Source: Vespa crabro
Taxonomy: Eukaryota; Arthropoda; Insecta; Hymenoptera; Vespidae
Assembly: GCF_910589235.1 (NCBI RefSeq)
Contig: NC_060960.1
Coordinates: 1,470,839 to 1,534,838, forward strand
DNA: 64,000 nucleotides
Direction: 5' to 3'
The position numbers and the translations under genes were made by a program. Under the pieces are notes generated by a model, which made no database searches, was not told the DNA's origin, and saw only the letters and a program-made list of their open reading frames with translations. Positions 38,817-50,492 of this stretch are shown here, piece after piece. Within the stretch, counting starts at the first letter, position 1, and each line of letters begins with the position of its first letter.

Positions 38817-41800
38817 TCATCGTTTACGAAATTCAAAGGGGATATCTGGAATCGGATAAATGTAACCCGTTGGTCTATGGGTTACCGGTGGTAGAGTAGG
38901 ACTAGGTCCTATAATTCCCGTTGGGGTTTTGTACGTTGTTGTGCTAGGCGTTATGCTGTAAATCGGTGTAGGATAAGGAGGTGGGGTTTTAGTGATATAG
39001 GTCGGCCTTGGGGATGATGGTGGTAAATAAGGAGAAGGCCTAGTGCCATATGTTGTGCTTTTTGTTGAAATGGACGGAGTTGGCGTCACGGTTATAACAG
39101 ACGGAGTATAAATTGGCGTAGATGGCGTTGTTATCGTAGATATATGCTTAGTAGTATCCGGTGGAAGATAAGTTGCCCTTGTTGTTGGTTTTGGCGTTGT
39201 TTTGATTGAAACGTATGGGGTTTTCGTTTCAAAGGTATAAATTGATGTTGTCGTTGATTTCGTAGATATCGGTGGAAGATAGGATGAGGGTTGTGTTGTT
39301 CTGGTTGTAGGAAAAGTCGGCTGTGTTGTAAATCTTGTTGTAGATTGAGTAGTTATGATTGGACGTATCGTGGTAGTTTCTGGTGGAAGATAGGTTGGTG
39401 GTTTGTAAGTAGATCTCGTTGTTAATGGTGGAGGTGGTTTAGTGGGTGTTGGTGTAGGTTTATATGTTGTTTTAGGAGGTAGATAGGTTGGTTTAGTAGG
39501 AGACGTTGATGTTGGTTTAGTAGGAAACTTTGATGGTGATCTAGTAGAAGGTGTGTGATATGAAGTTGGTCTAGTAGAAGGCAGCGTTGGTGGTTGATAT
39601 GAAGTTGGTCTAGTAGAAGGCAGCGTTGGTGGTTGATATGAAGTTGGTCTAGTAGAAGGCAGCGTTGGTGGTTGATATGAAGTTGGTCTAGTAGAAGGCA
39701 GCGTTGGTGGTTGATATGAAGTTGGTCTAGTAGAAGGCAGCGTTGGTGGTCGATATGAAGTTGGTCTAGTAGAAGGCAGCGTTGGTGGTCGATATGAAGT
39801 TGGTCTAGTAGAAGGCAGCGTTGGTGGTCGATATGAAGTTGGTCTAGTAGGAGGCAGCGTTGGTGGTTGATATGAAGTTGGTCTAGTATGTTCTGATATT
39901 GGAGGTAAATAAATTGGCCGCGTTGGTCTAGTAGGCGGCTGGGTTGGTGGAGGGATGTAGGTCGGTTTAGTTGGAGGCGGTACAGGTTGTCTCGTAGAAG
40001 GTTGTTCTGATGTAGGTGGTTTCGGTGTTTTAGTTGGCAATGGGAAAGGTATCTTTGGCGTCGATTTAGAATATCCTGGATGGACTGTTGTTTCGTACGG
40101 TGGTCTGGATTGTGTCTGTGGGGGTTGATATGGTGGCCTGATTGGAGTCAGTGGAGGTTGATATGGGGGTATAGATGGCGTTTGTGGGGGTTGGTATGGG
40201 GGTATAGATGGCGTTTGTGGGGGTTGATATGGAGGTCTGGATGGTGTCTGTGGTGGTTGATATGGTGGTTTGGATGGTGTCTGTGGGGGTTGATATGGTG
40301 GCCTGGATGGAGTCTGTGGAGGTTGGTATGGGGGTATAGATGGCGTTTGTGGGGGTTGATATGGAGGTCTGGATGGTGTCTGTGGGGGTTGATATGGGGG
40401 TATAGATGGCGTTTGTGGGGGTTGGTATGGGGGTATAGATGGCGTTTGTGGGGGTTGATATGGAGGTCTGGATGGTGTCTGTGGTGGTTGATATGGTGGT
40501 TTGGATGGTGTCTGTGGGGGTTGATATGGTGGCCTGGATGGAGTCTGTGGAGGTTGGTATGGGGGTATAGATGGCGTTTGTGGGGGTTGATATGGAGGTC
40601 TGGATGGTGTCTGTGGTGGTTGATATGGTGGTCTGGATGGTGTCTGTGGGGGTTGGTATGGTGGCCTGGTTGGAGTCTGTGGAGGTTGATATGGGGGTAT
40701 AGATGGCGTTTGTGGAGGTTGATATGGAGGTCTGGATGGTGTCTGTGGTGGTTGATATGGTGGTCTAGATGGTGTCTGTGGGGGTTGATATGGTGGTCTG
40801 GATGGTGTCTGTGGGGGTTGATATGGTGGTCTGGTTGGGGTCTGGGGAGGTTGATATGGGGGTATGGATGGCGTTTGTGGTGGTTGATATGGTGGTCTGC
40901 TTGGTGTTTGTGGGGGTTGATATGGTGGCCTGGATGGTGTTTTTGGTGGTAGTGTGAAAGGAATCGTTGGTGTTGATTTTGGATATCCTGGATGAGATGT
41001 CGTTGGATTAATTGGTGGTGTGGTTATCACCCTCGGTGTAGTTAATTTTGTCGTAGTTGGATATGGTGTCGTTGTTGATGTAATTAGCTCATATGGTCGT
41101 TTTGGGTACGGCGTTGTCGTTGAAGTACTTCTGTTTAAAGGAAAAATTATACGAATAAAAATATCCATTGTCACGCTTATCGTATTACTTCGTGCACTTA
41201 CTGAAAATTTAGATAACTTTTAAATAATAGTTTCTTTTTTATTTGATTTACTCACTTAGTAGAAGGTAAAGGGAAAGGCTTGCTCGGTGTCTGATAGTGA
41301 TATCCATCGAATGCTCTTTGGGGTATTGGATAATTCTCTATCGCTCGTTTATCCCTTTCAATATGCTTTGCATTGCACGTGGATAGTGCCGCCACGAGGG
41401 TGGCAGTCCACAGCAGCTTCCACTGTGGACAAAACAAATGAGAAATGAAACTTAATTAACCGAACTTGTTTTGATTTAAGAGATCACAATAATTTTAACG
41501 TCATTTCTGTGGGATAATCTCATGCCCTATCTACAAGGGATATCATACATAACATTGAGGGATCCAGATCGTGAAAGGTTTGTTGATACGAAACACCGAT
41601 ACGATGTATACTTTTATTGATTACTGATTCGCTAAATTACTAAAAATAGCAATTGGTGGTCATTCCTATGATCTAGCTAATCTCTTTTTACAAATCGGTA
41701 ATTTTTATTAACGAGGTGTTAAATGAATAGTATATATATAAATTCTTACACGGAGTTGGAAATAATTTTCACATTTGTACGTTTTAAAATTATCGATTTA

Positions 41801-44800
41801 AATTTTAATTGATTAAAATCAGATTATTCCATCGATTGAGAGTTTGTCGAATCTTATCTCGTTCATATGTGATATTCTACAGACACGAAGCGGCGAATGA
41901 CGGATTCTAGCTCGAAGAAACGTCCAGTGACCTTTAGATTGTATAATTTATATGGAAGGATCACACGCTTCTAGTAGAGAGAATATTCTTTAGCATTGGT
42001 GTCCGTTAGCAATGTGCGAAAGGTTTTTCACAGTGGTGTACAAGTGTCGGCGTGGATCTCCACGGTCTGTGAAACACGCGATACATATTATAGCAAGGTT
42101 GCATTCACCTCTCTTTGCATAGCTATTTAATGTACTTGACATGAATATTCATAATTCAGATGTTTTAAAAACGCAAACAACAATCCCTTCCATTTTCTAT
42201 ACTCTAAATTAATTCAAAAATTTTCTTACCGATGAAAGATTTGAGCTTTTTTTCTTTTTGTTTTTTCTTTTTTTTTTATAAAATTAGATCGAAAAAATCA
42301 ATCGATCGTTATGTACTTGACCGATTTATTTACAATCGGAGAAAGCGACGAAATGTTTCACGAGATAATGAGGAACCAATATGATGGCTTTTATAAGATA
42401 TCTACTCCAGGACTTCATCGCTTATGGGATGTGCAAACTTTCTTGCATCATTGCACGAAGAAGCAGACGCAATCCATATCCAGCGTGTTATAAGACGCAA
42501 GTCGATGAGTAGCTCCGAAGAAGTCGTACATCGTTCGTGATGTAATCTTTGAGAACACAGCCGGTCGTAAAACGGAACACGTTTTATATTCATAAAGATA
42601 TGCCATTCGGTTTAGTTTAATAAATTTTTGTCGGATACATAAAAACGTAAGATAAGCGATGAAAATTGCTTAAGCTCTTGAGTCGTACGATTTTTTTTTT
42701 AAATTTAATTTTTTATTATGTAAAAGTTACTATATAAAAATATCATTGGAAGGTCGACAGATCAATTTCGTTTAATTTACAACTTTCATGGAGAATAGTA
42801 TGCTCGTATCGTAAATCAATGGAACTGGATACGGCGCCTTCTTTCACAGTCGAAAGATATATAGGAATGGAATACATGAGATACAAGCTAAAATAGTTTC
42901 TTGCATAATGTAAATGCGTGTTGCAGTTACGCATTACGACTTTGGTACTAATAAAGCGTAGAGACGACGAGATGAACAGGCGCGGACTAAGCGTCTCCGT
43001 TCTTACGTGCACTTTCTAATTATTTGCTGCTCTATACGCGATAATGCAAGTTATATCTATGAAAAATGAAGAGGAACGAAGATAGTGATATTGTGAAATG
43101 CATTAAAGTCCGCCTATTGAGAGATATGATTTCTATAATTAGCAAAATCGAATCGTTGGAACTTTCTACGAATCTTATCAGATTTGTTCGTTGTATCTTT
43201 GATGTTTTCGAGAAAAAAAAAAAGAAAAAAAAAATTGAAAGAAAAAATTTTTTTTATATGTTATTCTCAACTTTTAGTACGACGGAGAAAGTTCTCTTGA
43301 TGAATGTCGAAAAGAATGTCGGAATATGTTTCAACGCCACGTGATTGTTGTTTATCTCTTTCACTCATTAACAGTTATCGTTAAATCCTAGAAAAAAGAA
43401 AAAAAATATCCAGTCATACATACAATTATCGTCGATAGGTAAGACATTTGCGTTTAACATAACAAAGATCCGCCTTGTTTTATGGAACATGCAAATGGGA
43501 AAATCTATTCTCCGTTTTTATCTCGATGTCATTAAACGACAAGGACATTGCATCGCGCTAATATAGAAAATAATTGAACATTGGATTTCTACTTTCACTC
43601 TTAATAAAAAGTAAAGTATCGAAGCATCGTTTAATAATTTCTTCTATATATTCATAGAATCTCTTTAATTTTTTTTCCTTCTTTTCTTATTATCACAAAC
43701 CGAATATACCTATGTTATAAATTTATTGTTTAAGAATGAAAATGCTTTTTTAGAATTCTTCGTCGTTCTTAATAAGAAAGAAAAAAAAGAGAACAGATTA
43801 AAAAAATACAAAAATAAAAAGAAATAAAAAGAAATAAAAAGAAATAAAAATAAATTCATGCCATCGTCTCGCCATAAGGCAGAGGTTCCAATTATGACGA
43901 AATCGAAAGTTAAGTCGGCTGATCATTGAAGTAACTGAGGAAGGAGTACGTAGGCAGAAAAATAAAAAAAAAAATAAAGAATAAAAAATCAGAAGAAGAA
44001 GAAAAAGAAAACGAAAACGAAAAAGAAGGAAAAGAAGAAGAAGAAGATGATGAAAAAAAAACCAAGACAGAAAAGAAGAACGACAAGGTATTTATCATTC
44101 TTACGAAAGGCCGTGGGTCATCCTGAAATTTACTGACCAATTTGGCTTCTCTCGATTACGTAATCAAAATACCTCGCTTTTTTTTTCAATGTCTTCTCCT
44201 GTATTTATTTATTTATTTTTATTTTTATCTTTTCCTTTTTCTTTTTCTTTTCTTTTTTTTTTCTTTTTTTTCTTTGTCTTCGTCCTTTCTCAAAGTAATT
44301 CATATACGATCTTAGTCGAGAATAAATTTTTTTTCTCGACGAGTGTTCTCGTATCGTGCAACTTGCGTCAATTTAAAGATGAAAGGAAACACGTGGGCGC
44401 ATGTAGAAAAGTACTAAAAGATGAATCCTCCGAAATGGCTGTAGTACTACCAAAGGTAATAAACTTAGGTGATGATAGTTGCTTGTAGTACGAGGTAACG
44501 AGTAGGTGGTTATAAGACGTAACCACAGAGAAATTGAAAGTAATAATCGTTAAACGAACGACGAATTGTCATTGACCTTCGTTTACTTAACTCTTGTTCG
44601 CATTTCAAAAATACCATTTGAATAATTTGTCTTTGAATTCATAATAAACAGGTATGTAATAAGTTTCAAGAATAATTCTGTGAACAATAGTAGGTACATA
44701 AAGAATTTAAGAAAAAAAAGAAAAGAAAAAAGGAAAATAAAAAAATTCCATCAACTTGCGTCATCTTGCACCAAACTTTAATACAACGTTTAATCATGGA

Positions 44801-46198
44801 TTTTACGGTCATACCTGCTCTTTGTTAATCATTCGTAATAAATGTCAGCTACGACGGATTAGCCGTTGGTAATAAATCGTTTCGCGAATATAAGCGCGAT
44901 CCTTGAGTTAAGAGGAATAAGAAAGGGAGAAAGAAAGAAAGAAAGAAAAGTAAAAAGGAAAAGAAAAAGAAAAAGAAAAAGAAAATGAAAAAGAGAAAAG
45001 AAAAAAGAAAAGAAAAAGAAAATAAAAGGAATAGTTAAGAGATGGACAAGTCGAATTACATTTCTGACTCCCACGATGAACATTTTCTCTTATACGATCG
45101 ATTCAGAGGAGCGATCCATCATTCTGTCTTTATTATGTGTGTGTTTGTGTGTGTGTGTGTGTGTATGTATATGTATGTGTGTATACGTGTACATATCGAT
45201 CCTCTAAAGACACACAAAAAAGATCTGAAAATATTGAGTCGTGTAATTATTTTTTTACGTAAATACGTTGAAATTTCGACGACGATCTTATTGCAATTTT
45301 TATTTCTATTTCAAATTTTATTAATAAATATATTTTTCGATGAAAAATTGATCGTAAAATTTACAAGTATCAACGTTCTCGTAGCATCAATGAATCGAAG
45401 TAGACGAGTATTCTTCAAATAAAAATACAATGTTGTATAAACGAAAGAGAATCGAGAATAGAGTTGATCTGATCTCTCACTTTTACATAAATCAACTATT
45501 CACGTAGTTAAACTATCGCTCGGTAAGTTCGTTAAATATCGATGTATTCTAAGTACTTAGCTTTGAAACTAACGAGCCACGATTTAATTAAATTCTCATG
45601 AGTTCAACATACAATATGAATAACCAGTTTATACAACGATTTAATACAATTTCTGCTAACGGGACGATAGCAATTGAGTTTTCGCAATTGTTTGAATATA
45701 AAAAAGAAACTAAAAAGAATAGGATGTTATATTATATATTCGTAAAAATTTTTTTTCCAAATAATTATTACGTCTATTTTAAATAGAAAAATAGTACGAA
45801 ACGGTTTAGGCGGAGAGTATCTTAAGATATTTAAGATCGACTAGAATGTCACGTTACGTCACGGATCCTCACGACTTCTAATAACGCACGAGTCGACCGA
45901 TTCGATAGCGTCTTTTATTCGGAACGTACAAAATTGACCTTTAACCGTTTAGAAATTTCTCTATTGCGCTAGTCCGAAAATGAATAGACGTTGGATTAGA
46001 CCAGACAATTCGTTGCGTGATGAATTGTTTTCTTTCTCGACATTGCATTCACGAAAATTGCTCGGAAAGTAGTCTTTAACATGAACGAGTATGTTCTGTT
46101 TGGAAAACGGGAAATAGTTTATTAGATTATTTGTAGGAATACTTTGAGGATTCAACAAATTTTACGGACGTTGTTTCATACTCTCTCTTTTCTCTCTT

Positions 46199-46236
<38 letters not shown>

Positions 46237-47399
46237 ATTTCGCGAAATTACATAAAAGAAGAAGAAAAAAGGAAAAATAAATGTTTCTACAACGAAGATA
46301 AGACGATTAGAAATGTTTTTATAGTGTTTCCTAATGTCGCATGATTGAAAGGAAGAACGAAGAAAGTATGGTCGAGAGTAAACGTCTTCGTTGGAATATG
46401 AAAGATGAAAAATGTACGCACACACGCACATGCACGTACATCCACACACATACGTACGCACGTACACATATACGACGATAATGCAAATGATATTTTCGCG
46501 CGCATTTTAAAGGATGCCTCTCGATCTTTGAATCATGGTTTGAGAAATCATTTTCGAGTAGCTCGACTTGACGCACTTTATACCATATTAAGTTCTATTG
46601 TTTATATCCTCGTAAAGGCGAAAAAAAGGAAGATAAAAAAAGAAGAAAGAAAAAAATAAGAAGAAAAGAAAAATTCCAACAGATCTATCGCGAGTTAAGA
46701 AACAATGATAACCTTTAACATTTATGCGCCAACAGCTGGCTGCCGTTCGAGTCTTGCTATTAATTCCTAAGAGGTTGTGAGCACGGCCGCGCTACGTGCA
46801 AATACCAACCGCTAAACTCACCATCGGAAATATTATTTTACAAACGTATGAAAGTGCGAAACGACGAAAGTTTCTTCTTCTTTATCTTCCTTTTTTTTCT
46901 TTTTTTCTTTCTGGCATAAAGAATCGGAGAAAAAAATCTTTTCTCAAAAGAAATGAATGTCGGTGATAATAGAGAACAAATATATATCGGATGATTGCGA
47001 TTGAGCACGTGTATGTTTGGTAGTTCAAAGAAGACACACTTTCTGACCTAAATTGTCATTTCAAAGTAATCATTTCTCAATCCTTAAAAATCCGAGAAAA
47101 TTCTTTTAGAACACGTAACAGTTCTAACGTAGATTTATTTTCCTCCCGAGATAATATAGATTCTCACACGAGATTTTCACGTCATTCCGAACGAGCTATC
47201 AACAATTTTTCCACCAAAAAAAAAAAAACAAATAAAAACAAAATAAAAAAAACAAAAAAGAAAGGGTTGTCCACAATCCCACACTACCGAACCCTTTCGT
47301 CACGTTTCAATACCATTACACAACCCTCGAAGATGGTATCTCCTTTCACTCTTAAAATACGTGGTCACTAATACACAAAACTCCTCGATTACTTACCAT
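38817..47399 (-). CDS. Secreted Pro/Thr-rich tandem-repeat protein
   Basis: Coding exons: 41422-41256 and 41130-38817 (phase 2 join, AA|A), preceded by an exon ending in the start codon. My best candidate is 47399-47397, where ATG is followed directly by GTAAGT. The exon at 41422 follows a clean acceptor (CCACAG|TGG), so ATG plus this exon gives signal peptide MWKLLWTATLVAALSTCNA and 827 residues in all. The mature protein has about 25 tandem copies of the 11-residue unit PPYQPPQTPSR (R varies to I or K), then 9 copies of the 13-residue unit STRPTSYQPPTLP, then Thr/Pro-rich sequence, and ends FEFRKR. No globular domain is visible. The composition recalls extensins, mucins and adhesive proteins, so an extracellular structural role in cuticle, silk or glue is inferred. 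Many Thr/Ser near Pro suggest O-glycosylation. Confidence 0.75.
39545..39893 (-). repeat. 39-bp coding tandem array (9 copies)
   Basis: Nine nearly identical 39-bp units encode STRPTSY(Q/R)PPTLP. The Q-type and R-type units form blocks, consistent with recent unequal crossing-over. Confidence 0.9.
40090..40945 (-). repeat. 33-bp coding tandem array (~25 copies)
   Basis: About 25 units of 33 bp encode PPYQPPQTP(S/T)(R/I/K). The varying last residue shows higher-order periods. The block R-K-R-I-I occurs at copies 13-17 and again at 20-24, a 7-unit (231-bp) shift, and I-T-R-R recurs near the N-terminal end. The antisense strand is also open (40080-40952) because the unit lacks stop codons in that frame. 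Confidence 0.9.
41423..47396 (-). other. Probable long first intron of the proline-rich gene
   Basis: About 6 kb with no supportable exon. It has poly-T/poly-A tracts, A/G-rich low-complexity stretches (44700-45030) and a 10-bp tandem repeat near 43812-43850. If the distant ATG exon is wrong, this is intergenic DNA plus a nearer first exon. Weaker in-frame candidates for that exon are an ATG at 42120 (ATGCAAAGAGAG|GTGAAT) and one at 41552 (seven codons, then GTAGAT). Confidence 0.4.
43812..43850. repeat. 10-bp tandem repeat (GAAATAAAAA)n
   Basis: About four copies of a GAAATAAAAA-like unit. Confidence 0.85.
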
Positions 47400-47540
47400 C
47401 TCACTAATTTTAGGAATGTGCTCTTGTTAACACAATCAACTGAGCGAAGAGGGCGAGTCAAAACGAACGCATGTCTCGCGGGAGCTTCGGCGTCCCGAGA
47501 TAGAGTTCTGACTTCTTCGTCCCGAGCAAACGTTGAGAGC

Positions 47541-47547
47541 ATTTATA
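47541..47547 (-). promoter_or_regulatory. TATA box upstream of the ATG-only exon
   Basis: On the minus strand, CCTATAAATGC lies about 145 bp upstream of the ATG at 47399. The flank is fairly GC-rich, and an Inr-like CTCAGTTG sits near 47442. This supports a real promoter and first exon here, assigned to the proline-rich gene. Confidence 0.45.
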
Positions 47548-47719
47548 GGATTCACCTGATTGAGTTGGTGGTGGTGATGGTGGGGGTGGGGAAGGGGAGA
47601 CAGGGTTGAGGAGAAACGTTCGGTCCATGTGATTATTGCGATCCGATGTGTCCAAGAGGATGCTGTAATTCTTCTTCTTTCGTGTCGCACTTGAGTGGGA
47701 GAGATAGAGAGAAAAAGAA

Positions 47720-47751
<32 letters not shown>

Positions 47752-49660
47752 TGAAAATATTCAAGTGAGTATGGGGGAGCCAATAGCACACAAGATAACA
47801 AGAAGGACCGAGAGAGAGAAAGTGAGAGTTCGCTTCGAGAGAAGAGAAGGAAAGAAGGACGATGCCAACCAAGTTCTCTTGAAAAGGTCCATCGAGTTGT
47901 ATGCGCCGACATAAGGAATCTCACGATCCATCGTTTCGGAGGATTCAAGGATAAATGCTTTTTATCGAGCATCCATACTTCTTCATGGAAAATTTTGAGG
48001 TATATATTCATCGTAGTCAAAAATTACAAAAAAAAAAGAAATACAAAAGTACGAAAATGTAAACCAAATGTTTTCTTATTTTTCTTTTTTTTTTTTTAAT
48101 TTATTTCTTTTTTTTCTTCTTTTTTTATTTTTTTCAAATCCTTTCTGAAAATAGGACCAAAATTCGTCGTCATATATACAGGGAAAGTTGGCTTTCGACT
48201 TAATATTGTAATAACTGGTAATAGATTACGTTTACTCGTTAATTATATTACAGATTAGTAAAACGCGTTTTAATTACGCGAATCAAGAAGGTTTTTAAAT
48301 GCATTACTAGTCATTCGAGTACGATGATACTTGTCGTGACTACTGCATTGTAATTATAATGTGTATCTTGACTGAAAATGCTTCTTGGATAACGACGGTT
48401 GCTCATTGTTAAGCGTGCGAAAAAGAAGGAGAAGAAGAAGATGATGAAGGAATGATTTGGCGGAACGGTATAATGGCAGAGTCCCTGTACTTGACTGTGC
48501 AATTTCTATAGATGCCGGTTATCATAGTATTTATCTACTCGCGAATTGATCGTACGTGCGATTTTTCAATTATAACTAAACGATTAATTAAGAAATAAGG
48601 GATATTTACGATTAGATATCTATTTTGAAAGTCGTTCGATCATCGAACTTTTTCCAATTAATTTCGATTAAGTAATTTGAAAGAATCGTCAAGAGACGAT
48701 GTATATTAGAACGAGTATGTACTATATAAGACTATTCGCAGGAAGTAGAGGTGACTGTTGATTAAGGATAAAACGGTGTTTGATGATTGAATGGATCAAC
48801 AAGAACGTCGTACGAGTTCATTGACCTTATATTTCCTCATGTATCTTTTATTTGGGTTAGCATGTATGCAACGTAACAAGAACAATTTTTCTTTTTCTTT
48901 TTTTTATTTTCTCCACTGACAACGTTCATTAGTTTCTTCATCAGCACTCGAAAATTTCTTTTCAATGTATATTTTTTCTCGTTTGCTCGTAGTTTTAATC
49001 GTGCTAAATGGAATGGCAAAAGGATAATTATTAGTAGACGATGTAATTTAATTAACGTTCACCGAAGAGATGATATTTTCTCGATATACGCAATATCGAC
49101 GTAACGATCCATCGAAAAAACATTAATACATCTTATACACCTTGTGTTCATTGCATATTATAAAAGATATAAATTATGAGCTACTGTATTGTATTTGTAT
49201 TATAACATATTATATCTGTACATTACATAATGATATGTTATATTTTTGTATAATAACATCGAAATAAAACTGACGCTAAATAATCATTTTCTTTAACAAG
49301 GGGCAAAACTATCGATAGATTTAGAATATATATAAAAATCGATCGGATCTATTCGACACGAGATAAAAATCTCGTCGAATATATTCTTTATCTTGATCAT
49401 ACAAACAATATATAAAAGTCGATTTTATGGTGTGTACGACCTTCTAATACCGGACACGCAGACTTTGATCAAACTTGATTATTTTATTCGTGAATTCTCA
49501 AGGCCATCGTAGTCTTAGTGGCAATTATCCATGAATGAAATCCTTCTTCTCTCGTAGATCTCAACTTTCTCTCTCACGTTTATTCACTTTGTGCGTGAAT
49601 GAAGGGATTTACGATGTCATGTTTATCTACGTTAATACGTGTGGACGCAAATATACGTAT

Positions 49661-49663
49661 ATG

Positions 49664-49756
<93 letters not shown>

Positions 49757-49761
49757 ATATA
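49661..49761. repeat. (TA)n microsatellite
   Basis: About 100 bp of alternating TA with short interruptions. Confidence 0.95.
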
Positions 49762-50448
49762 AAAGGTTATAATCGCAATTTCTGTTTAACCTTCGATCTT
49801 TAATTACTCTGATATAAATCTTTAGTAAAAACTTCATGTTAAACAATGATAGCGGACATCGAATGATACGACGTAACAATTCTTTCTCTCGACATTATAT
49901 CATACAAATAAAAGAGATAGAATAAAAGGAGGAGTTTCAAAATAAATAACTACAACTATAGACAGAGTTACGGAAATGTTATGGTAGTATATAAGTACCT
50001 TTCTTTCATCAGGATACGTCTTATTCATATTTCCCTCGTTTATATTTCATGAAATGTACATAGGATAAAGAAAGATTTCGTCTCCCACTGCTTCATTACG
50101 TTCATTATAGAGATCTTTAATTTACTATGCGATGATTATCACGGATTCACACTACTAAAGTAGGCGTTTTCAACGTGGGAGAACAGGTATTTACGCAAAG
50201 CGGAAATATTTTCGAAATCACTATATTTTTTCAACGAACTCATTCGTTCATCTATTATTAAGGCATTCGCCATTCGAATCATGCAAATTCTTGCGAGTAC
50301 TGATATTTTTACGAAAAAAAAAAAACATTATTATGCATACGAAGTCGAAAATTAAGAAAAATAGAAAAAAACTAAAAAAATGATTAAAAAAAGAAAAGAA
50401 ACGATAAATTTCTTTGAGCTCTTCTTCAATCAAAAAAATTCAAGGTAT

Positions 50449-50451
<3 letters not shown>

Positions 50452-50489
<38 letters not shown>
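50452..50489. repeat. (TC)n microsatellite
   Basis: A TC run with one CG near its right end. Confidence 0.9.

Positions 50490-50492
<3 letters not shown>

Noticed and set aside
40080..40952. 290-residue Trp-rich plus-strand open frame
   Set aside because: It is the exact antisense of the 33-bp proline-rich coding repeat; its openness follows from the repeat unit, and it has no other support.
43066..43344. 92-residue plus-strand open frame
   Set aside because: It contains a poly-Lys run from a poly-A tract and has no recognisable motif or gene signals.
47436..48020. 194-residue minus-strand open frame
   Set aside because: It runs through a CT/GA repeat and overlaps the candidate promoter; no domain or splice support.
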